A stretch of DNA of 64,000 nucleotides from Yersinia kristensenii. GTDB lineage: Bacteria > Pseudomonadota > Gammaproteobacteria > Enterobacterales > Enterobacteriaceae. Numbering within the stretch: the stretch's first letter is position 1; the number at the start of each line of letters is the position of its first letter. A program made the position numbers and the translations under genes. The notes under the pieces are model-generated. The model ran no database searches. It saw nothing but the letters and a program-made list of their open reading frames with translations, and had not been told where the DNA came from. The stretch spans positions 682,001-746,000 of the forward strand of contig NZ_UHIY01000001.1 of assembly GCF_900460525.1 (NCBI RefSeq). The letters run 5' to 3'. Positions 9,429-20,816 of the stretch are shown here, piece after piece.

Positions 9429-10712
9429 TTAGTAGTCGACGGCATCCCGGGTGATTGGACACGTCATACAGTGACCGCCCCCGCGCCCGCGGCCTAATTC
9501 ACTGCCGACGATCTCAATCACTTCAACCCCTTCTTTACGTAACTGGGTATTGGTTTTGGTATTACGGTCATAAGCCAGCACCACACCTGGCTCCAGTGCG
9601 ACCATGTTATTACCGCTGTCCCACTGCTGGCGCTCGGTGTCGTAATCATTCCCTTCAGTTTCAACCACCCGCAGTTTTTTCAGGTTCAATGCCCCCGCCA
9701 CCGCCTCGACAAAGGTGCCTTTATCGCGGCTTAATTTAATGCCGGTCGGGCCATTGTCTGGGCGCAGTGAGAAGGTTTGAATCTGATTAACAATCGCCGG
9801 ATAGAGGGTCACTACATCGCGGTCACAGAAAGTGAATACGGTATCTAAGTGCATGGCAGCACGCAGTTTTGGCATGGCGGCAATCATCACGCGCTCAACT
9901 TGCCCTGCGCTATCTTTAAATAACGATTGAGCTAACTGAGTAATGGCTTGATGAGACGTGCGCTCACTCATCCCGATTAATACAGTTTTATTGCCAATCG
10001 GCATTACATCGCCCCCTTCCAGGGTCGCGCTACCGTGATGCTGCGTTGGATCCCCCCACCACACTTTCACATTGGCGTCGCCAAAATCGGGGTGGAATTT
10101 ATAGATAGCCGTGGTCAGGATAGTTTCTTCATGACGCGCAGGCCAATACAGAGGGTTCAGCGTCACACCACCATAAATCCAACATGTGGTATCGCGGGTG
10201 TAAAGGGTATTTGGTAGCGGCGGCAACAGGTATTCCGTGATACCCACGGCTTCGCGGATCAACTTCAGTTCTTCTTTATCGCATTTGCCGTCTTTATGCA
10301 GCTCGGTGGTCGATAGGCCGCCAATCAGCACTTCAGCTAATACTCGTGGCTCCAGACTTTCCAAATAGCTGCGAGTTTCTTGCAGAATGCCCAGTGATAC
10401 TTCATTTGGCACAATTTGCTGATCCAGAATCCACTTTTTTGCGGCCGGAATAGCCACAGTTTCGGCCAGCAGATTATGCATCTCAACCACATCAACACCG
10501 CGTTCGCGCATTTTGGTCATAAAATCAAAATGGTCGCGTTTGGCTCTTTCTACCCATAGAACATCATCAAATAATAATTCATCACAATTACTTGGGGTCA
10601 GGCGGTTATGAGCACGTCCCGGTGCGCAAACCATCACTTTATGCAACTTTCCAACTTCAGAGTGAACGCCGAATTTGGTCTTGCCGTGAGTTTTCTTAGA
10701 TTTATCTGACAT
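9429..10712 (-). CDS. arcA: Arginine deiminase
   Basis: Hydrolyses arginine to citrulline and ammonia. The 427-residue protein shows the guanidino-modifying enzyme motifs: [10 protein letters not shown] near residue 220, [12 protein letters not shown] near residue 275 with the catalytic histidine, and the C-terminal [13 protein letters not shown] with the nucleophilic cysteine at about residue 415. The open frame begins at a TTG five codons earlier. The ATG at 10712 is preferred because GGAG lies five bases before it. It follows arcD by 15 bases. No ornithine carbamoyltransferase (arcB) or carbamate kinase (arcC) gene is nearby, so this locus gives ammonia and citrulline without the ATP-forming steps. 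Confidence 0.95.
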   Translation of the reverse strand: MSDKSKKTHGKTKFGVHSEVGKLHKVMVCAPGRAHNRLTPSNCDELLFDDVLWVERAKRDHFDFMTKMRERGVDVVEMHNLLAETVAIPAAKKWILDQQIVPNEVSLGILQETRSYLESLEPRVLAEVLIGGLSTTELHKDGKCDKEELKLIREAVGITEYLLPPLPNTLYTRDTTCWIYGGVTLNPLYWPARHEETILTTAIYKFHPDFGDANVKVWWGDPTQHHGSATLEGGDVMPIGNKTVLIGMSERTSHQAITQLAQSLFKDSAGQVERVMIAAMPKLRAAMHLDTVFTFCDRDVVTLYPAIVNQIQTFSLRPDNGPTGIKLSRDKGTFVEAVAGALNLKKLRVVETEGNDYDTERQQWDSGNNMVALEPGVVLAYDRNTKTNTQLRKEGVEVIEIVGSELGRGRGGGHCMTCPITRDAVDY

Positions 10713-10727
10713 AAGAGCTCCAATCAA

Positions 10728-12236
10728 TTATATGGTGATAATTCCGGTGGCAATGCTATAAATCGCCGCGACCGCAGCCACAATCAGAACAATAAACAGG
10801 ATTCTTTCGTAGCTATTAAACGCTTTTTGATGCTGTTCACGTTTAGCAATCAGATACAAAATCGTGCCTGGGCCGTAAATAATGGCCGACAGCAGCAAGT
10901 ATTTCATACCACCTGCGTAAATCATCAGTGCTGAGTAGAAAGTGGCGATAATGGCAAAGATTAAATCTTTTCTATGGCCCTTCTTGTCGGTTTCATAAGT
11001 TTCACCAGTCCATGCCAATTTCAGGCCATAAGCCCCCACCAGCAGATAAGGGATCAACGTTAATGAGCTGGTTAATTCTAATGCGAGCTGGAAAGCATAA
11101 TCGGTAAACAGTGTCAGAATTAAGAACACTTGAATAAAGATATTGGTCAACCATACTGCCGCGGAAGGAACAGAATTACTGTTTTCAGTCGCAAACACTT
11201 TCGGCATGCTTTTACTCTTAGCTGCTGAGAATAGCACTTCGGCTGCCAGCAGTGACCAAGATAAATAAGCACCTAATACAGAGATAATCAGACCCACACT
11301 AATGAAGATCGCCCCCCAGCGCCCCACAATCGCTTCCAGTACACCGGCCATGGATGGCTGGCGCAATGCCGCCAAGTCAGGGCGGAGCAGTACACCGTAA
11401 GACAACATGGTGATCAACACCAACAGGCACAGTACACCAATAAAGCCCAGAACAGTGGCGATACCGACATGACTACGTTCTTTGGCATAACGCGAATAAA
11501 CGCTCGCGCCTTCAATACCTAAGAACACAAATACTGTCACCAACATGGTGCTACGAACTTGTGAGAATAACGATTCTGGTTCAGTCACCGCTGGCATCAC
11601 TGCCGCAGCATGACCAACATAGCCGTAGTCATTCAGATGGGATAAATCAACACTCTTAACCACATCTGGCGTACCCCAGAAATTCAGTGCAAACACATCA
11701 CCTTTAAAGGCGAAAATCAGCACGATGACAAAAATGAAGATAGGAATTATTTTTGCGAAGGTAGCAATGGTATTAATCGCCGCAGCTTCTTTAACACCTC
11801 GCAATATCAGAATATGGAATCCCCAGAGAATAACGGAGGCCACTAATACCGCTGGAATAGTATTACCGTCACCAAATATAGGGAAAAATGCCCCTAAGGT
11901 TGATTTGATCAGCACAAAGTAAGAAACGTTACCAATACAAGTACCGGCCCAAAAACCTAATGCTGCGGCAAAACCAAGATAATCCCCGAAGCCCTCTTTT
12001 GCATAAATGAATACACCGGAATCCAGATTAGGTTTACGTTGCGCTAATGTTTGAAAAACAAACGCCAGCATTAACATACCACCACCAGCGATACACCAGG
12101 CGATAAGCGCACCAAACCCACCAGTTGCCCGCCCGAAAGTTGCTGGTAATGAAAATATGCCGGCACCGATCATTGAACCAACCACTAAAGACGTTAGGGC
12201 CGGTAGAGATAATTTATTCGTAGATGAATTGGCCAT
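10728..12236 (-). CDS. arcD: Arginine/ornithine antiporter ArcD (APC superfamily)
   Basis: Inner-membrane amino-acid exchanger of 502 residues with about twelve hydrophobic segments. The N terminus has the APC glycine-rich signature SMIGAGIFSLPATFG, and IEGASVYSRYA lies in the sixth helix region. The family exchanges arginine for ornithine. Next to arcA alone it may exchange arginine for citrulline, which is an inference from the missing arcB. It is first gene of arcDA and has a 1.2-kb upstream region without genes. Confidence 0.9.
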   Translation of the reverse strand: MANSSTNKLSLPALTSLVVGSMIGAGIFSLPATFGRATGGFGALIAWCIAGGGMLMLAFVFQTLAQRKPNLDSGVFIYAKEGFGDYLGFAAALGFWAGTCIGNVSYFVLIKSTLGAFFPIFGDGNTIPAVLVASVILWGFHILILRGVKEAAAINTIATFAKIIPIFIFVIVLIFAFKGDVFALNFWGTPDVVKSVDLSHLNDYGYVGHAAAVMPAVTEPESLFSQVRSTMLVTVFVFLGIEGASVYSRYAKERSHVGIATVLGFIGVLCLLVLITMLSYGVLLRPDLAALRQPSMAGVLEAIVGRWGAIFISVGLIISVLGAYLSWSLLAAEVLFSAAKSKSMPKVFATENSNSVPSAAVWLTNIFIQVFLILTLFTDYAFQLALELTSSLTLIPYLLVGAYGLKLAWTGETYETDKKGHRKDLIFAIIATFYSALMIYAGGMKYLLLSAIIYGPGTILYLIAKREQHQKAFNSYERILFIVLIVAAVAAIYSIATGIITI

Positions 12237-13456
12237 GATGTTCTCAATGACGTTGGATAAATTAAGTTAAATGTCGATTCTGTTTACCCTAAAAACAGAT
12301 TCACCTGAACCCGCTTACCGATATAAATACATATTTATCATAGCTTCCTTTAAAACTATTGCATAATACTCGAAAAGTAGACCAAAGCTTAAAATGTGTA
12401 AATTCCTGAAAAAATTATCACATACATCAGAATTATCTAATAGTGATCTAAGTCATCCTTTCACATATTCAAAGAAAAGCTCCCCAGTTTAATTCACTGA
12501 ATAAAAGCTATTCCATTAGCATACAAATCTGTTTTCTTTAAATACATCATTTAGGACAATTCCAATAGGGGCAAACTTTCAATTCTGTAGGTAGGAATAT
12601 AATTAATGCTATCTTGCTCTCGATAATGCCATAGTCTAAGATTAGTAATTAACCTTAAAAAAAATAATTAAATAACCATTTATATTCAATTGGTTACAAA
12701 ACATCCCCGCTGTGAAAAATAGTCCATTTCTTGGAAGATTTTTCTGCATTTTTGCATTTCAGGCCTAATAGAAACCCTTTTTAATCACACCCAAAAACCC
12801 AACAGTGACCGGTTTTATAACCTGTAGTTTGTTTTTTATAAAATAACGTCTTATACCTTTTTCATCACCACAGCGCATAGCCATTCCGACCTGAAAAATC
12901 AATAAAATCTGTGATGAGATACTCATTACTTAGATTCCATTTAGGATTCATTTATATTTCCCCTTGTGGTTGCCGTTAATTTTTACATTTCCCTTAAAAG
13001 AAATCACAGAAATCTAACGCCACTAAAAAACAAAAAATAAGTTTTTTACTTTTAAAAAATTAAATAAATAAGAATAAAACACTGTAGATTAAGATCGGTT
13101 TTAATAAAGAAAAACAGATTTTTCTCCATGATTATATTAGAAGAAATGATGTCTTGCGTTGAAAAATCTGACAAGCGACAAGACTATACTAATGAAAATA
13201 TTGTAGGAATTATCCCCCGTCAGGACTCATTATTCTCATAGCATAAAAAATAACATCAATAAAACTGGTTGATTTAGCTTGTAAACTCACACTTCATTAA
13301 ATAATCCACCATTCCAATATACATCTTGGCGATCTCAATAAAGAAATATCCTAGATTTTAGAATCTCTATCAGGACCTAATCCATGATAACGACAGTGGC
13401 AAAAAAACGGCCCCCATAGGGAGCCGTGAGTTAGTCAGTAATACCGAATGTGATTA
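12237..13456. other. Long AT-rich intergenic region upstream of arcD
   Basis: About 1.2 kb without a convincing reading frame on either strand. It is strongly AT-rich with many short A and T tracts. The proximal part must hold the arcDA promoter. No clear FNR box or ARG box could be picked out by eye. The only distinct structure is the terminator at its far end (13401-13427), which belongs to the waaL transcript. Confidence 0.6.
13401..13427 (-). terminator. Terminator of the heptosyltransferase/O-antigen ligase transcript
   Basis: Stem acggc (13407-13411) pairs with gccgt (13423-13427), extended by a C/G-rich inner stem. On the minus strand it is followed by seven T residues. It lies 30 bases after the ligase stop. 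Confidence 0.8.
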
Positions 13457-14704
13457 TCACTCTGTCAGTCGTTTATCCGAACCGTGCTGAGGACTTGTTG
13501 CTACAGAATACCCCGCCAGAATGGCGACAAAAATCATAAATAGATGGCCTTCCGAAGAGTCCAGCAAAAATGAATTAAAGAAGTTACACGCCATATAGCT
13601 GGTCAATACAGCCAATAAAACATTACGCAGAGCCGGTATCTGTTGCCAAATAACACGGTAACAGCAAACAATCCAGGCCAGGAAAATAATCAAACCAACC
13701 ACACCGGACTGGATGGTTTCCAACAGATATTGGTTATGTGGGTTGTTGATTTTGTAATTTATTTTTGGATCTTCATAATAGAAACCACCGGCTCCGTGGC
13801 CCAAAATCGGCGCTTCTTTAATTAACCTGACAGCCTCAATAGCAAATTCCGAGCGTTGCCCCATCGACGTGCGACAAGCGCCGGTGACATTACCTGCTGG
13901 CGCGGCCATGCAGACTTTAATCTCATCAATGCCCTGAGTTATCCGCTGTGTGGCTTTATTAGGAATCAGCAGCACTGCAACAAATGCAATAGCCCCCAAT
14001 ACCACTAATAGCCAGCGTTGGCGGCGACCCAACGAAAAGAACAGCCACACGCCTAACCCAACAACCAGTGCGACATATCCTGTTCGGCCCAAGACCAAAA
14101 ATAGAACACTGTAGCAAGCGGCTACCACCAGCAGGCCATAGCCCCAGCGTTTCCAGCCCTGACTTTTGAAGGCCAACATCAACCACAGTATCGTCGACAA
14201 GGCCAGAAAGAAGTTCTGGGTAATTTGCAGTTTAAACAAAGTGGGATTGGCGGGGTCGATATGCCCTATTGGAATGTGTAATACCCCAACAGCCAATGTC
14301 CCCACCAACACCACAGCATTAGCGGCCAGGAAGCCGATACAAAATAGTTTTACCCGCTGTGGTTGGTTAATAAAGAACAGGGCCAGCGGCAAGATATAAA
14401 GAAATTTCTTATCCTTACTCACCATTTCTGGGCCATAGCTGTTGTGATGAAACAACAATGACAATGCCAATAGCGCAAACATGGCGGCAGGCAGGTAGAC
14501 CAATGGATTCGTCAGTAAAGGTTTTAATTGCAGTGATTTACGGTTAATAATTAGGCTGATAAGGATTAAAACCAGCGCTATATTAATCAGTGGATTAGAG
14601 GTCGGTAGGGCAATACCTAACAGCAATGCAGCAAAGCCGCTCAGTATTTCACTGCGCAGGGAAGCCGGGGAAGTACCCGGCGCAGAAGTCGTTGGGGTTA
14701 TCAT
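13457..14704 (-). CDS. waaL: O-antigen ligase family protein (WaaL-like)
   Basis: An inner-membrane protein of 415 residues with roughly ten to twelve hydrophobic segments. The large periplasmic loop in the C-terminal half contains GQRSEFAIEAVRLIKEAP, GHGAGGFYYEDP and NNPHNQYLLE, the Wzy_C/ligase motifs including the conserved histidine. The family transfers undecaprenyl-linked glycan to lipid A-core. Yersiniae carry more than one WaaL-like ligase, so whether this one adds O-polysaccharide or outer core cannot be decided. It is 81 bases downstream of the heptosyltransferase gene, which supports an LPS-core role. Confidence 0.82.
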   Translation of the reverse strand: MITPTTSAPGTSPASLRSEILSGFAALLLGIALPTSNPLINIALVLILISLIINRKSLQLKPLLTNPLVYLPAAMFALLALSLLFHHNSYGPEMVSKDKKFLYILPLALFFINQPQRVKLFCIGFLAANAVVLVGTLAVGVLHIPIGHIDPANPTLFKLQITQNFFLALSTILWLMLAFKSQGWKRWGYGLLVVAACYSVLFLVLGRTGYVALVVGLGVWLFFSLGRRQRWLLVVLGAIAFVAVLLIPNKATQRITQGIDEIKVCMAAPAGNVTGACRTSMGQRSEFAIEAVRLIKEAPILGHGAGGFYYEDPKINYKINNPHNQYLLETIQSGVVGLIIFLAWIVCCYRVIWQQIPALRNVLLAVLTSYMACNFFNSFLLDSSEGHLFMIFVAILAGYSVATSPQHGSDKRLTE

Positions 14705-14785
14705 AATTTTCTCAGCTTAAGCTGGTTGGAGGCCAAAAATTGGCTGACACAAATTCGTTATTAACACCAATTGGCTATTAGCTCA

Positions 14786-15964
14786 TCAGTGGCTTCGAGT
14801 ACGCCAATCATCAACAGCATCTATGACATCCTTCACTGGGATAGCGTTCAAATAACGATCGGTAGTATCAGTATCTATCTCATTAGGGTGTGGCAAAGTG
14901 CGGTAATGTCCGGCCCATAGCAGGGTATGAGGAGCCTGCCAGGGATGCCATTGGTCAAGGTTGCTCGGGCCAAATAGCACCACTGCCGGGGTTTGTAATG
15001 CCGCCGCCATATGCATTGCTACAGAATCTACGCCAATAAAGAGCTTAGCGTTATCTATTAAGACAGCAAGTTCCGGCAGTGCCAACAGGCCCGCTAAATT
15101 AACGACTTTTTCAGGCTGTGTACAACCTGCAATGATGTCAGCGATATAATCCAGCTCAGCTTTGTCTTTACCGCCAGTTAACAACACAGTTTCACCTTGC
15201 TCGGTGAGATGGTTTATCAATTGGCTGAATGATTCACTGGCCCAGGTTTTGAACTTCCAGCGGGCGGAGGGTTGAATCAAGAGATAATCAGCAATGTTAT
15301 GTTGCTGACACAGTTGTTTTACCCGCTCAATATCGTGCTGGCCATAAGCCATCGTGACGTCAGTACTGATATCCGTGAGTTGTAATGGCGCGAGAATGTC
15401 CAAATTATTAAGAACAGTGTGCCGCTCGGCTGCATGGGGAATGTCGACTAATGTGGAATGGCAGTAACGCCATAGCCAGGTATCGCGTTTCGGATAATGA
15501 AAACCAATACTGAATCCCGGTTTTAATAAACGACAATAGGCAGCGGCCCGCCATTGATCAGATAAATTGAGGATCAAATCATAATGTTGTGATTTCAATG
15601 CATTGAACAGCGCTTTTTCACCGCTAATTTGCGCCTTTAAGCCCGCATGTTTAAGGCCACGATCGACAATAAATGCATGGTTAACTGTTTTGTTCTCTCG
15701 CAACATTTCTTGCGTTCCGCCATACAGCAGCACGTCGATTTTCGCCTGTGGATAGTTAGCTTTCAACGTATTAAGCAAAGGAGTTGTCAGGAGAACATCG
15801 CCGAAATGGCGTAATTTAATCACTAAAATGCGCTTAACATTCTCTTTCTCCCGCAGTATGGCCGGTAAGTTATCGGCACTAAAGTGCACAGGAGCAGAAA
15901 GTTGCCCGGCAGGTGATTCTGTCTTATTTGATGTATTCATCATAGGATGCGCCATCATCGGCAA
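14786..15964 (-). CDS. waaQ: Lipopolysaccharide heptosyltransferase III (WaaQ-like)
   Basis: A GT9-family transferase that adds a branch heptose to the LPS inner core at the cytoplasmic membrane face. The Rossmann start IKLRHFGDVLLTTP sits near residue 47. The ADP-heptose-binding region GVDSVAMHMAAALQTPAVVLFGPSN is in the C-terminal domain. The 392-residue frame has about 40 residues before the usual WaaQ start. Several Met codons crowd the N terminus (MPMMAHPMMN), so the true start is uncertain. WaaQ is preferred over WaaC and WaaF from overall similarity to the type III subfamily. Confidence 0.82.
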   Translation of the reverse strand: MPMMAHPMMNTSNKTESPAGQLSAPVHFSADNLPAILREKENVKRILVIKLRHFGDVLLTTPLLNTLKANYPQAKIDVLLYGGTQEMLRENKTVNHAFIVDRGLKHAGLKAQISGEKALFNALKSQHYDLILNLSDQWRAAAYCRLLKPGFSIGFHYPKRDTWLWRYCHSTLVDIPHAAERHTVLNNLDILAPLQLTDISTDVTMAYGQHDIERVKQLCQQHNIADYLLIQPSARWKFKTWASESFSQLINHLTEQGETVLLTGGKDKAELDYIADIIAGCTQPEKVVNLAGLLALPELAVLIDNAKLFIGVDSVAMHMAAALQTPAVVLFGPSNLDQWHPWQAPHTLLWAGHYRTLPHPNEIDTDTTDRYLNAIPVKDVIDAVDDWRTRSH

Positions 15965-16017
15965 CGAAAGAGGGGCTGTAATGCTATATCAGCCGTTTAC
16001 TGCATGGCAATTCTTTT

Positions 16018-16150
16018 ATATCCGTCATACTTCAAGCTGCATGTGCGTTGGCTGCCTTCGCTCACCCCAGTCACTTACTTCAGTAAGCTCCTGGGGATTT
16101 ACTCAGTTGCCGCCTTCTTGCAACTCGAATTATTTAGGCTATATCACGCC
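16018..16150 (+). repeat. ERIC element
   Basis: A full-length copy running from cgtcatacttcaagctgcat to aactcgaattatttaggc. It contains cgctcaccccagtcacttac, the exact complement of the classical ERIC2 primer site, and gtaagctcctggggatttac, close to the ERIC1R site. The element is an imperfect palindrome without coding capacity. It lies between lsrK and the heptosyltransferase gene, in the opposite orientation to the copy near 8950. Confidence 0.92.
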
Positions 16151-16232
16151 AATATCTTTCTTATTTAACTCTGTAGATCCGCGAATGATTATTCTGCCCC
16201 AAAGCTCAAGCTGACAAGTAAGATAGCCAATT

Positions 16233-17825
16233 TTAGAGGCCGGGGGCTTTCCACAGGGAGGTCGTCAGCCCGCTGTCTACTAGCGTCAGTTGATCGGTAT
16301 ACACCGCTTGCCAGTTAGTTTTGGCCGCCTGATAAAGTGCTTTATGTTCAATATTGGGCTGATACTCCCGCTCCCAGCGCACCAGCCGCTCGCCGGTTTT
16401 ATCAAGCGCTTCATATAGCCCGACACCAACACCCGCTGCGATCGCACACCCCAGCGCAGTGGCTTCTTTAACCACAGGGACTCGGACAGGAATGCCGGTT
16501 ACATCAGCCAGAATCTGGCTCCACAATTTGCCTTTTGAACCGCCACCGGCAAATACCACTGATGAGGCTTTGACGCCAGAAAACTCCGCAATTTGTGCCA
16601 GATTACAGGCTGATACTATTGCGGCGTTCTCTTCCAGTGCACGGAATAAGGTGGCTTTGTTGCATTTTTCAGGGTCGAGCGACAGGTTAATAAAGGAAGG
16701 CGCGGCGTGATACCAGGATTTAAAGCGCATGACATCAGAGAAAATCGGCATCACCCCGTAAGCACCTGCGGGCACTCGCGCCGCCATATCTTCCAGCAAG
16801 CTGTAGGTATCAATCCCCAACCGCTCGGCGAGTAATTTCTCTTCGGCGCAAAATGCATCACGGAACCAGCGCATCGTCAGGCCGGTAAAGAAGCTAATGG
16901 ATTCCGCTTGCACCATGCCGGGAATAACATGCGGGTTAATGCGCGTATTCATATTGGGGTCAGTAATGGGCTGGGGCAAGTTAACCACTTGCTGCCAGAA
17001 AGTGCCGCCCAATACGGCGGTCTGGCCCGGTTGTACCACGCCGAGCCCCAAGCAGCCGAGTTGCACGTCGCCGCCGCCCATAACTACTGGCGTCCCAATC
17101 TGCAAACCACACTCTTCTGCGGCTTGCGCGGTGACATGCCCGAGCAACGTGCCCGTCTCTTTGACCGGCGATAAGATATCGGCGCGTAATCCAGCCATTT
17201 CCAACAAATTCGGCTGCCAGTTGCGAGTGACTAAATCCAACATGCCGGTAGTGCCCGCATTGGAGGGGTCCACCGCCAGTTCGCCACTGAGCATATTCGC
17301 CAGCCAGTCACTTATCATGGTTAATGTGCCAGCCTGACGATAAATATCTGGGCGATAATGCGCCAACCACAGTAACCGCGGCATAGCACTCAAGGCCAAT
17401 GTCTGACCAGAGCACTGATAGACTTCAAGTTCAAAGCCATTGTTGTGTAACTCTTTTAATTCGCTGACTTCGCGGCTGGCACGCGCATCTACATTAGCAC
17501 AGGCCCAGATAGGCTTGCCGCTGCGGTCATAGAGCACAATCCCCTCGCGCATTGAGCATGCCGCTACCGCGCGGATAGCACTGGCGGGTAGGTTAGCCTG
17601 ATGCAGCGCCTGACGGATGCACTGACAGGTCAACTTCCAGTTGGTGGCTAAGTCAAACTCCATCGACCCTGGGACATCAGGTACCGGCAGATGCAACCAT
17701 TCAGCCTGTCCGGCGGCTATCTGATGACCATTAAGATCAAATATCACCGCCCGGACACTCCCGGTGCCGGCATCCAGTGCCATCAGATACTCACCCGATG
17801 GGGTGGTCGTAGAGAATTGACTCAT
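16233..17825 (-). CDS. lsrK: Autoinducer-2 kinase LsrK
   Basis: Cytoplasmic FGGY-family kinase that phosphorylates imported AI-2 (DPD), trapping it and making the ligand that releases LsrR. The 530-residue protein has the ATPase fold starts [16 protein letters not shown] near residue 15, [13 protein letters not shown] near 250 and [21 protein letters not shown] near 430. ATG at 17825 has GAGG eight bases upstream. It follows lsrR on the same strand with a gap of about 195 bases, the arrangement known from other enterobacteria. Confidence 0.95.
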   Translation of the reverse strand: MSQFSTTTPSGEYLMALDAGTGSVRAVIFDLNGHQIAAGQAEWLHLPVPDVPGSMEFDLATNWKLTCQCIRQALHQANLPASAIRAVAACSMREGIVLYDRSGKPIWACANVDARASREVSELKELHNNGFELEVYQCSGQTLALSAMPRLLWLAHYRPDIYRQAGTLTMISDWLANMLSGELAVDPSNAGTTGMLDLVTRNWQPNLLEMAGLRADILSPVKETGTLLGHVTAQAAEECGLQIGTPVVMGGGDVQLGCLGLGVVQPGQTAVLGGTFWQQVVNLPQPITDPNMNTRINPHVIPGMVQAESISFFTGLTMRWFRDAFCAEEKLLAERLGIDTYSLLEDMAARVPAGAYGVMPIFSDVMRFKSWYHAAPSFINLSLDPEKCNKATLFRALEENAAIVSACNLAQIAEFSGVKASSVVFAGGGSKGKLWSQILADVTGIPVRVPVVKEATALGCAIAAGVGVGLYEALDKTGERLVRWEREYQPNIEHKALYQAAKTNWQAVYTDQLTLVDSGLTTSLWKAPGL

Positions 17826-18021
17826 TACGCTATCCTCTTTTTGTTTATATGAATTTATGTATAAATCTGTCCTCTACTGCTTTTTCTCGAAAAATAAAAA
17901 CTATTGCCGTTATTGTCATAGTCAGATTAAATGCTGTCAGCGCGTAGGGGCCGGAGCATACACATAGTATGTGACAGTCACGAGCACTGCCTGATCGCAA
18001 ACTGGCAAGTAAAATAGCTCA

Positions 18022-18999
18022 TTAAATCAGTTTGATGGTGGAACGAGCGGTCAGCTCATCCGTCACTAACGCATTCACATATTTGCCCTGCAATGCGGCC
18101 ACAATGGCTTCTGATTTTTCCACCCCACCCGCCACCCCAATTACTGTCGGGATGTGGGTCAAATCTGTCAGCGAAATACCGATTAACTCCTGATGAATCT
18201 GCATATCCGGCACCAATGCGCCGTCTGCCTGCATAAAGTAGCCGAGGATATCGCCGACGGCACCTTTGCGGCTGAACATCAGTTGTTCACCTTCACTGAT
18301 ATAACCGGAGCGCAAAATAGTGGCTTCTTTTTGCTGATTTACCGAGCCAATCCCCACCACGGCGACATCCGCCGCACACGCCGCCAGCATGACATCGCGC
18401 ACACTGTTTTCCTGGCGGAATGTTTCAGCGACTTTAGCGCTGGAAGCCCGCAACGGCGCAGGGATAATACTGACCTGACAGGCCGCATCAAGCTGCCCAA
18501 TCCCAGTCATATAAGAGCCAACTCCACCGGAAAGGGTGACCAAACGTACCTGCTGTGAGGCAATAAAGCCGCTCAAATGCTGCAAGGCACACATGGTGGT
18601 TTCACCAAAACCCACCGCCAATAACTGCTGTGGCTGTATCAATGCCATCAATAAATGTGCCGCGCCAATCCCCAACCGGCTGCTAATACTGAGGTCAGCC
18701 AGTGACGGCAAAATGCGGATATGCTTGAGGCCAAAATGCTGTTGCAGCGCGTTTTCCAGTTCCAGACACCCCTCATAGCGCGAATTGATCTGTACCCGAA
18801 TAACTCCAGACTGACGGCCTTTCTCCAGCAATCTGGAGACCTTCAATCGGGTCAGCCCCAGCAGTTCGCCAATATCCCCTTGTGTTAAGCCATCGTGATA
18901 ATAAAACCACGCAATGCGAGCGAGCAGTTCCTCTTCACTCATGCTATTACCCGGATATTTGTATTCATCGTTGGACGACATAAGTTTTTCTTTCATCAT
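18022..18999 (-). CDS. lsrR: Transcriptional repressor LsrR
   Basis: SorC/DeoR-family repressor of the lsr locus, relieved by phospho-AI-2. The N-terminal helix-turn-helix covers [39 protein letters not shown] (residues about 28-66). The C-terminal sugar-binding domain includes [13 protein letters not shown] and [14 protein letters not shown]. The 325-residue frame has candidate starts at 18999, 18996 and 18981. The last gives 319 residues, nearest to the E. coli protein. It is divergent from lsrACDBFG, with two probable LsrR sites in between. Confidence 0.94.
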   Translation of the reverse strand: MMKEKLMSSNDEYKYPGNSMSEEELLARIAWFYYHDGLTQGDIGELLGLTRLKVSRLLEKGRQSGVIRVQINSRYEGCLELENALQQHFGLKHIRILPSLADLSISSRLGIGAAHLLMALIQPQQLLAVGFGETTMCALQHLSGFIASQQVRLVTLSGGVGSYMTGIGQLDAACQVSIIPAPLRASSAKVAETFRQENSVRDVMLAACAADVAVVGIGSVNQQKEATILRSGYISEGEQLMFSRKGAVGDILGYFMQADGALVPDMQIHQELIGISLTDLTHIPTVIGVAGGVEKSEAIVAALQGKYVNALVTDELTARSTIKLI

Positions 19000-19103
19000 T
19001 AGCCGCGATCCCTATTGCCGCTTTTCCATTCTTCATTGATTCATCATCGATCAGAAATCCACGGTCTTAATTGATAACTACGCTAACAGCTTAAACCACA
19101 CAT

Positions 19104-19221
19104 TTGAACATATTTTAATTTAAATTTTTTTATTCACGATTTTGTGATCTTGATTACGCCATGAATGGGATTATGCGGCTATCTTTTTTGAACACTTTTA
19201 ATTTTAATTTATTTTTGTTCA
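19104..19221. promoter_or_regulatory. lsr divergent control region: two LsrR-like sites and a CRP-like site
   Basis: Two similar AT-rich blocks start with TTGAACA (19104-19110 and 19188-19194) and end with an inverted half-site (attcac near 19132, tgttcac near 19216), giving arms about 34 bases long overall. Between them, 19143-19158 reads tgtgatcttgattacg, close to a CRP half-palindrome. In E. coli the lsr operon is repressed by LsrR and activated by cAMP-CRP, which supports the reading. Confidence 0.62.
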
Positions 19222-19238
19222 CATCGCGGGAGCTACTG

Positions 19239-20816
19239 ATGCCACAGATTAATCCGTCCCCCCTGCTCCAGGTTCGTGGTATCAGCAAGCAGTTTTCTGG
19301 CGTTGTGGTATTGAAAAGTATCGATTTTACTCTGCTACCGGGTCAGGTTCATGCCCTGCTCGGCGGAAATGGCGCGGGGAAATCGACACTGATGAAGATC
19401 ATCGCCGGTGTGCTGCCTCCCGACAGCGGCACTATTGAAATAGATGGGCAACTTTGTTCCAACCTCACGCCAGCCAAGGCCCACCAGCTCGGTATTTATC
19501 TGGTGCCACAGGAACCCATGCTGTTCGCTAATTTGTCGGTTCAGGAAAACATTCTGTTCCGCTTGCCGAAACATCAGGCTGATAAAAAGAAAATGGCGCA
19601 GTTGCTGCACAGTTTGGGCTGCCATTTAGATTTGTCGGTCAGTGCCGGTTCGCTGGATGTGGCTGACCAGCAGTTAGTCGAGATCATGCGCGGCCTGATG
19701 CGCGACTCGCGCATTTTGATTTTGGATGAACCCACCGCCTCGCTAACACCAGCGGAAACTCACCGGTTATTTAGCCAAATTAAAATGTTATTGCAGCAAG
19801 GGGTCGGGGTGGTGTTTATCTCCCACAAACTGCCGGAAATCCGCCAATTGGCAGATTGGGTGAGTGTGATGCGCGATGGCGGGATTGCGCTAAGTGGCGC
19901 GACCACCGATTTCTCCACCGAGGCCATTATTCAGGCGATTACCCCGCAAGCTAAAAACGGTGAGTTAACCGATACCCAGAAGTTATGGCTCGAGCTGCCT
20001 GGTAACCGCCGCTCGCAAGCACGGGCGCAATCCAATCAGCCAGTGATACAAGTAAACGACCTGAGCGGCGAGGGCTTTGCCCATATCACTTTTGAGGTGC
20101 GCGCCGGTGAAATTCTCGGGCTGGCAGGGGTGGTCGGCGCGGGCAGAACCGAACTGGCCGAAACACTCTATGGATTGCGGCCCGCCAGCGGTGGCCGTGT
20201 CATGTTGGAAGAGCTGGATATCACCGCCATGAAAACCGTCCATCGGCTGGCAACCGGGCTGGTTTATCTGCCAGAAGACCGACAAGCCTCCGGCCTCTAT
20301 CTGGATGCCCCGCTGAGCTGGAATGTCTGTTCGCTCACTCAGGGCCACCAAGGGATATGGACTCATCCGGCGCAAGAAGCCGCTATTTTGGAGCGCTATC
20401 GCCGTGCGCTAAACATCAAATTCAGCCACCTCGAACAACCGGTTCGCACCTTATCCGGTGGGAATCAACAAAAGCTGCTGATTGCTAAATGTCTGGAAGC
20501 CAACCCCCTGCTGCTGATTATTGATGAGCCGACCCGTGGCGTGGATGTTTCAGCCCGCAATGATATTTATCAATTGATCCGCAGCATTGCCTCGCAGCAT
20601 GTGGCGATCATTTTTATCTCATCGGATCTGGAAGAAGTGGTGCAAATGGCGGATCGCGTGTTGGTCATGCATCAGGGGGAAATCAGTGGCGCGCTGGAGG
20701 GCGGTGCAATGAATGTCGACACCATTATGCACTTATCTTTTGGTGAACAAATGGCCGCCGGTGAACATCAGACCGACGCCCACCCGTCTGCTGAAAATGA
20801 GGGCGCATCATGTTGA
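19239..20816 (+). CDS. lsrA: AI-2 ABC importer ATP-binding protein LsrA
   Basis: The double ATPase that energises AI-2 uptake. The 525-residue protein contains two ABC domains of the sugar-importer type: Walker [10 protein letters not shown] near residue 45 and Walker [11 protein letters not shown] near 160 in the first half, signature LSGGNQQK near 405 and [18 protein letters not shown] in the second. The frame is open 26 codons further upstream, but the ATG at 19239 is preceded by gggag and fits the family N terminus. It overlaps lsrC by seven bases. Confidence 0.95.
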   Translation: MPQINPSPLLQVRGISKQFSGVVVLKSIDFTLLPGQVHALLGGNGAGKSTLMKIIAGVLPPDSGTIEIDGQLCSNLTPAKAHQLGIYLVPQEPMLFANLSVQENILFRLPKHQADKKKMAQLLHSLGCHLDLSVSAGSLDVADQQLVEIMRGLMRDSRILILDEPTASLTPAETHRLFSQIKMLLQQGVGVVFISHKLPEIRQLADWVSVMRDGGIALSGATTDFSTEAIIQAITPQAKNGELTDTQKLWLELPGNRRSQARAQSNQPVIQVNDLSGEGFAHITFEVRAGEILGLAGVVGAGRTELAETLYGLRPASGGRVMLEELDITAMKTVHRLATGLVYLPEDRQASGLYLDAPLSWNVCSLTQGHQGIWTHPAQEAAILERYRRALNIKFSHLEQPVRTLSGGNQQKLLIAKCLEANPLLLIIDEPTRGVDVSARNDIYQLIRSIASQHVAIIFISSDLEEVVQMADRVLVMHQGEISGALEGGAMNVDTIMHLSFGEQMAAGEHQTDAHPSAENEGASC

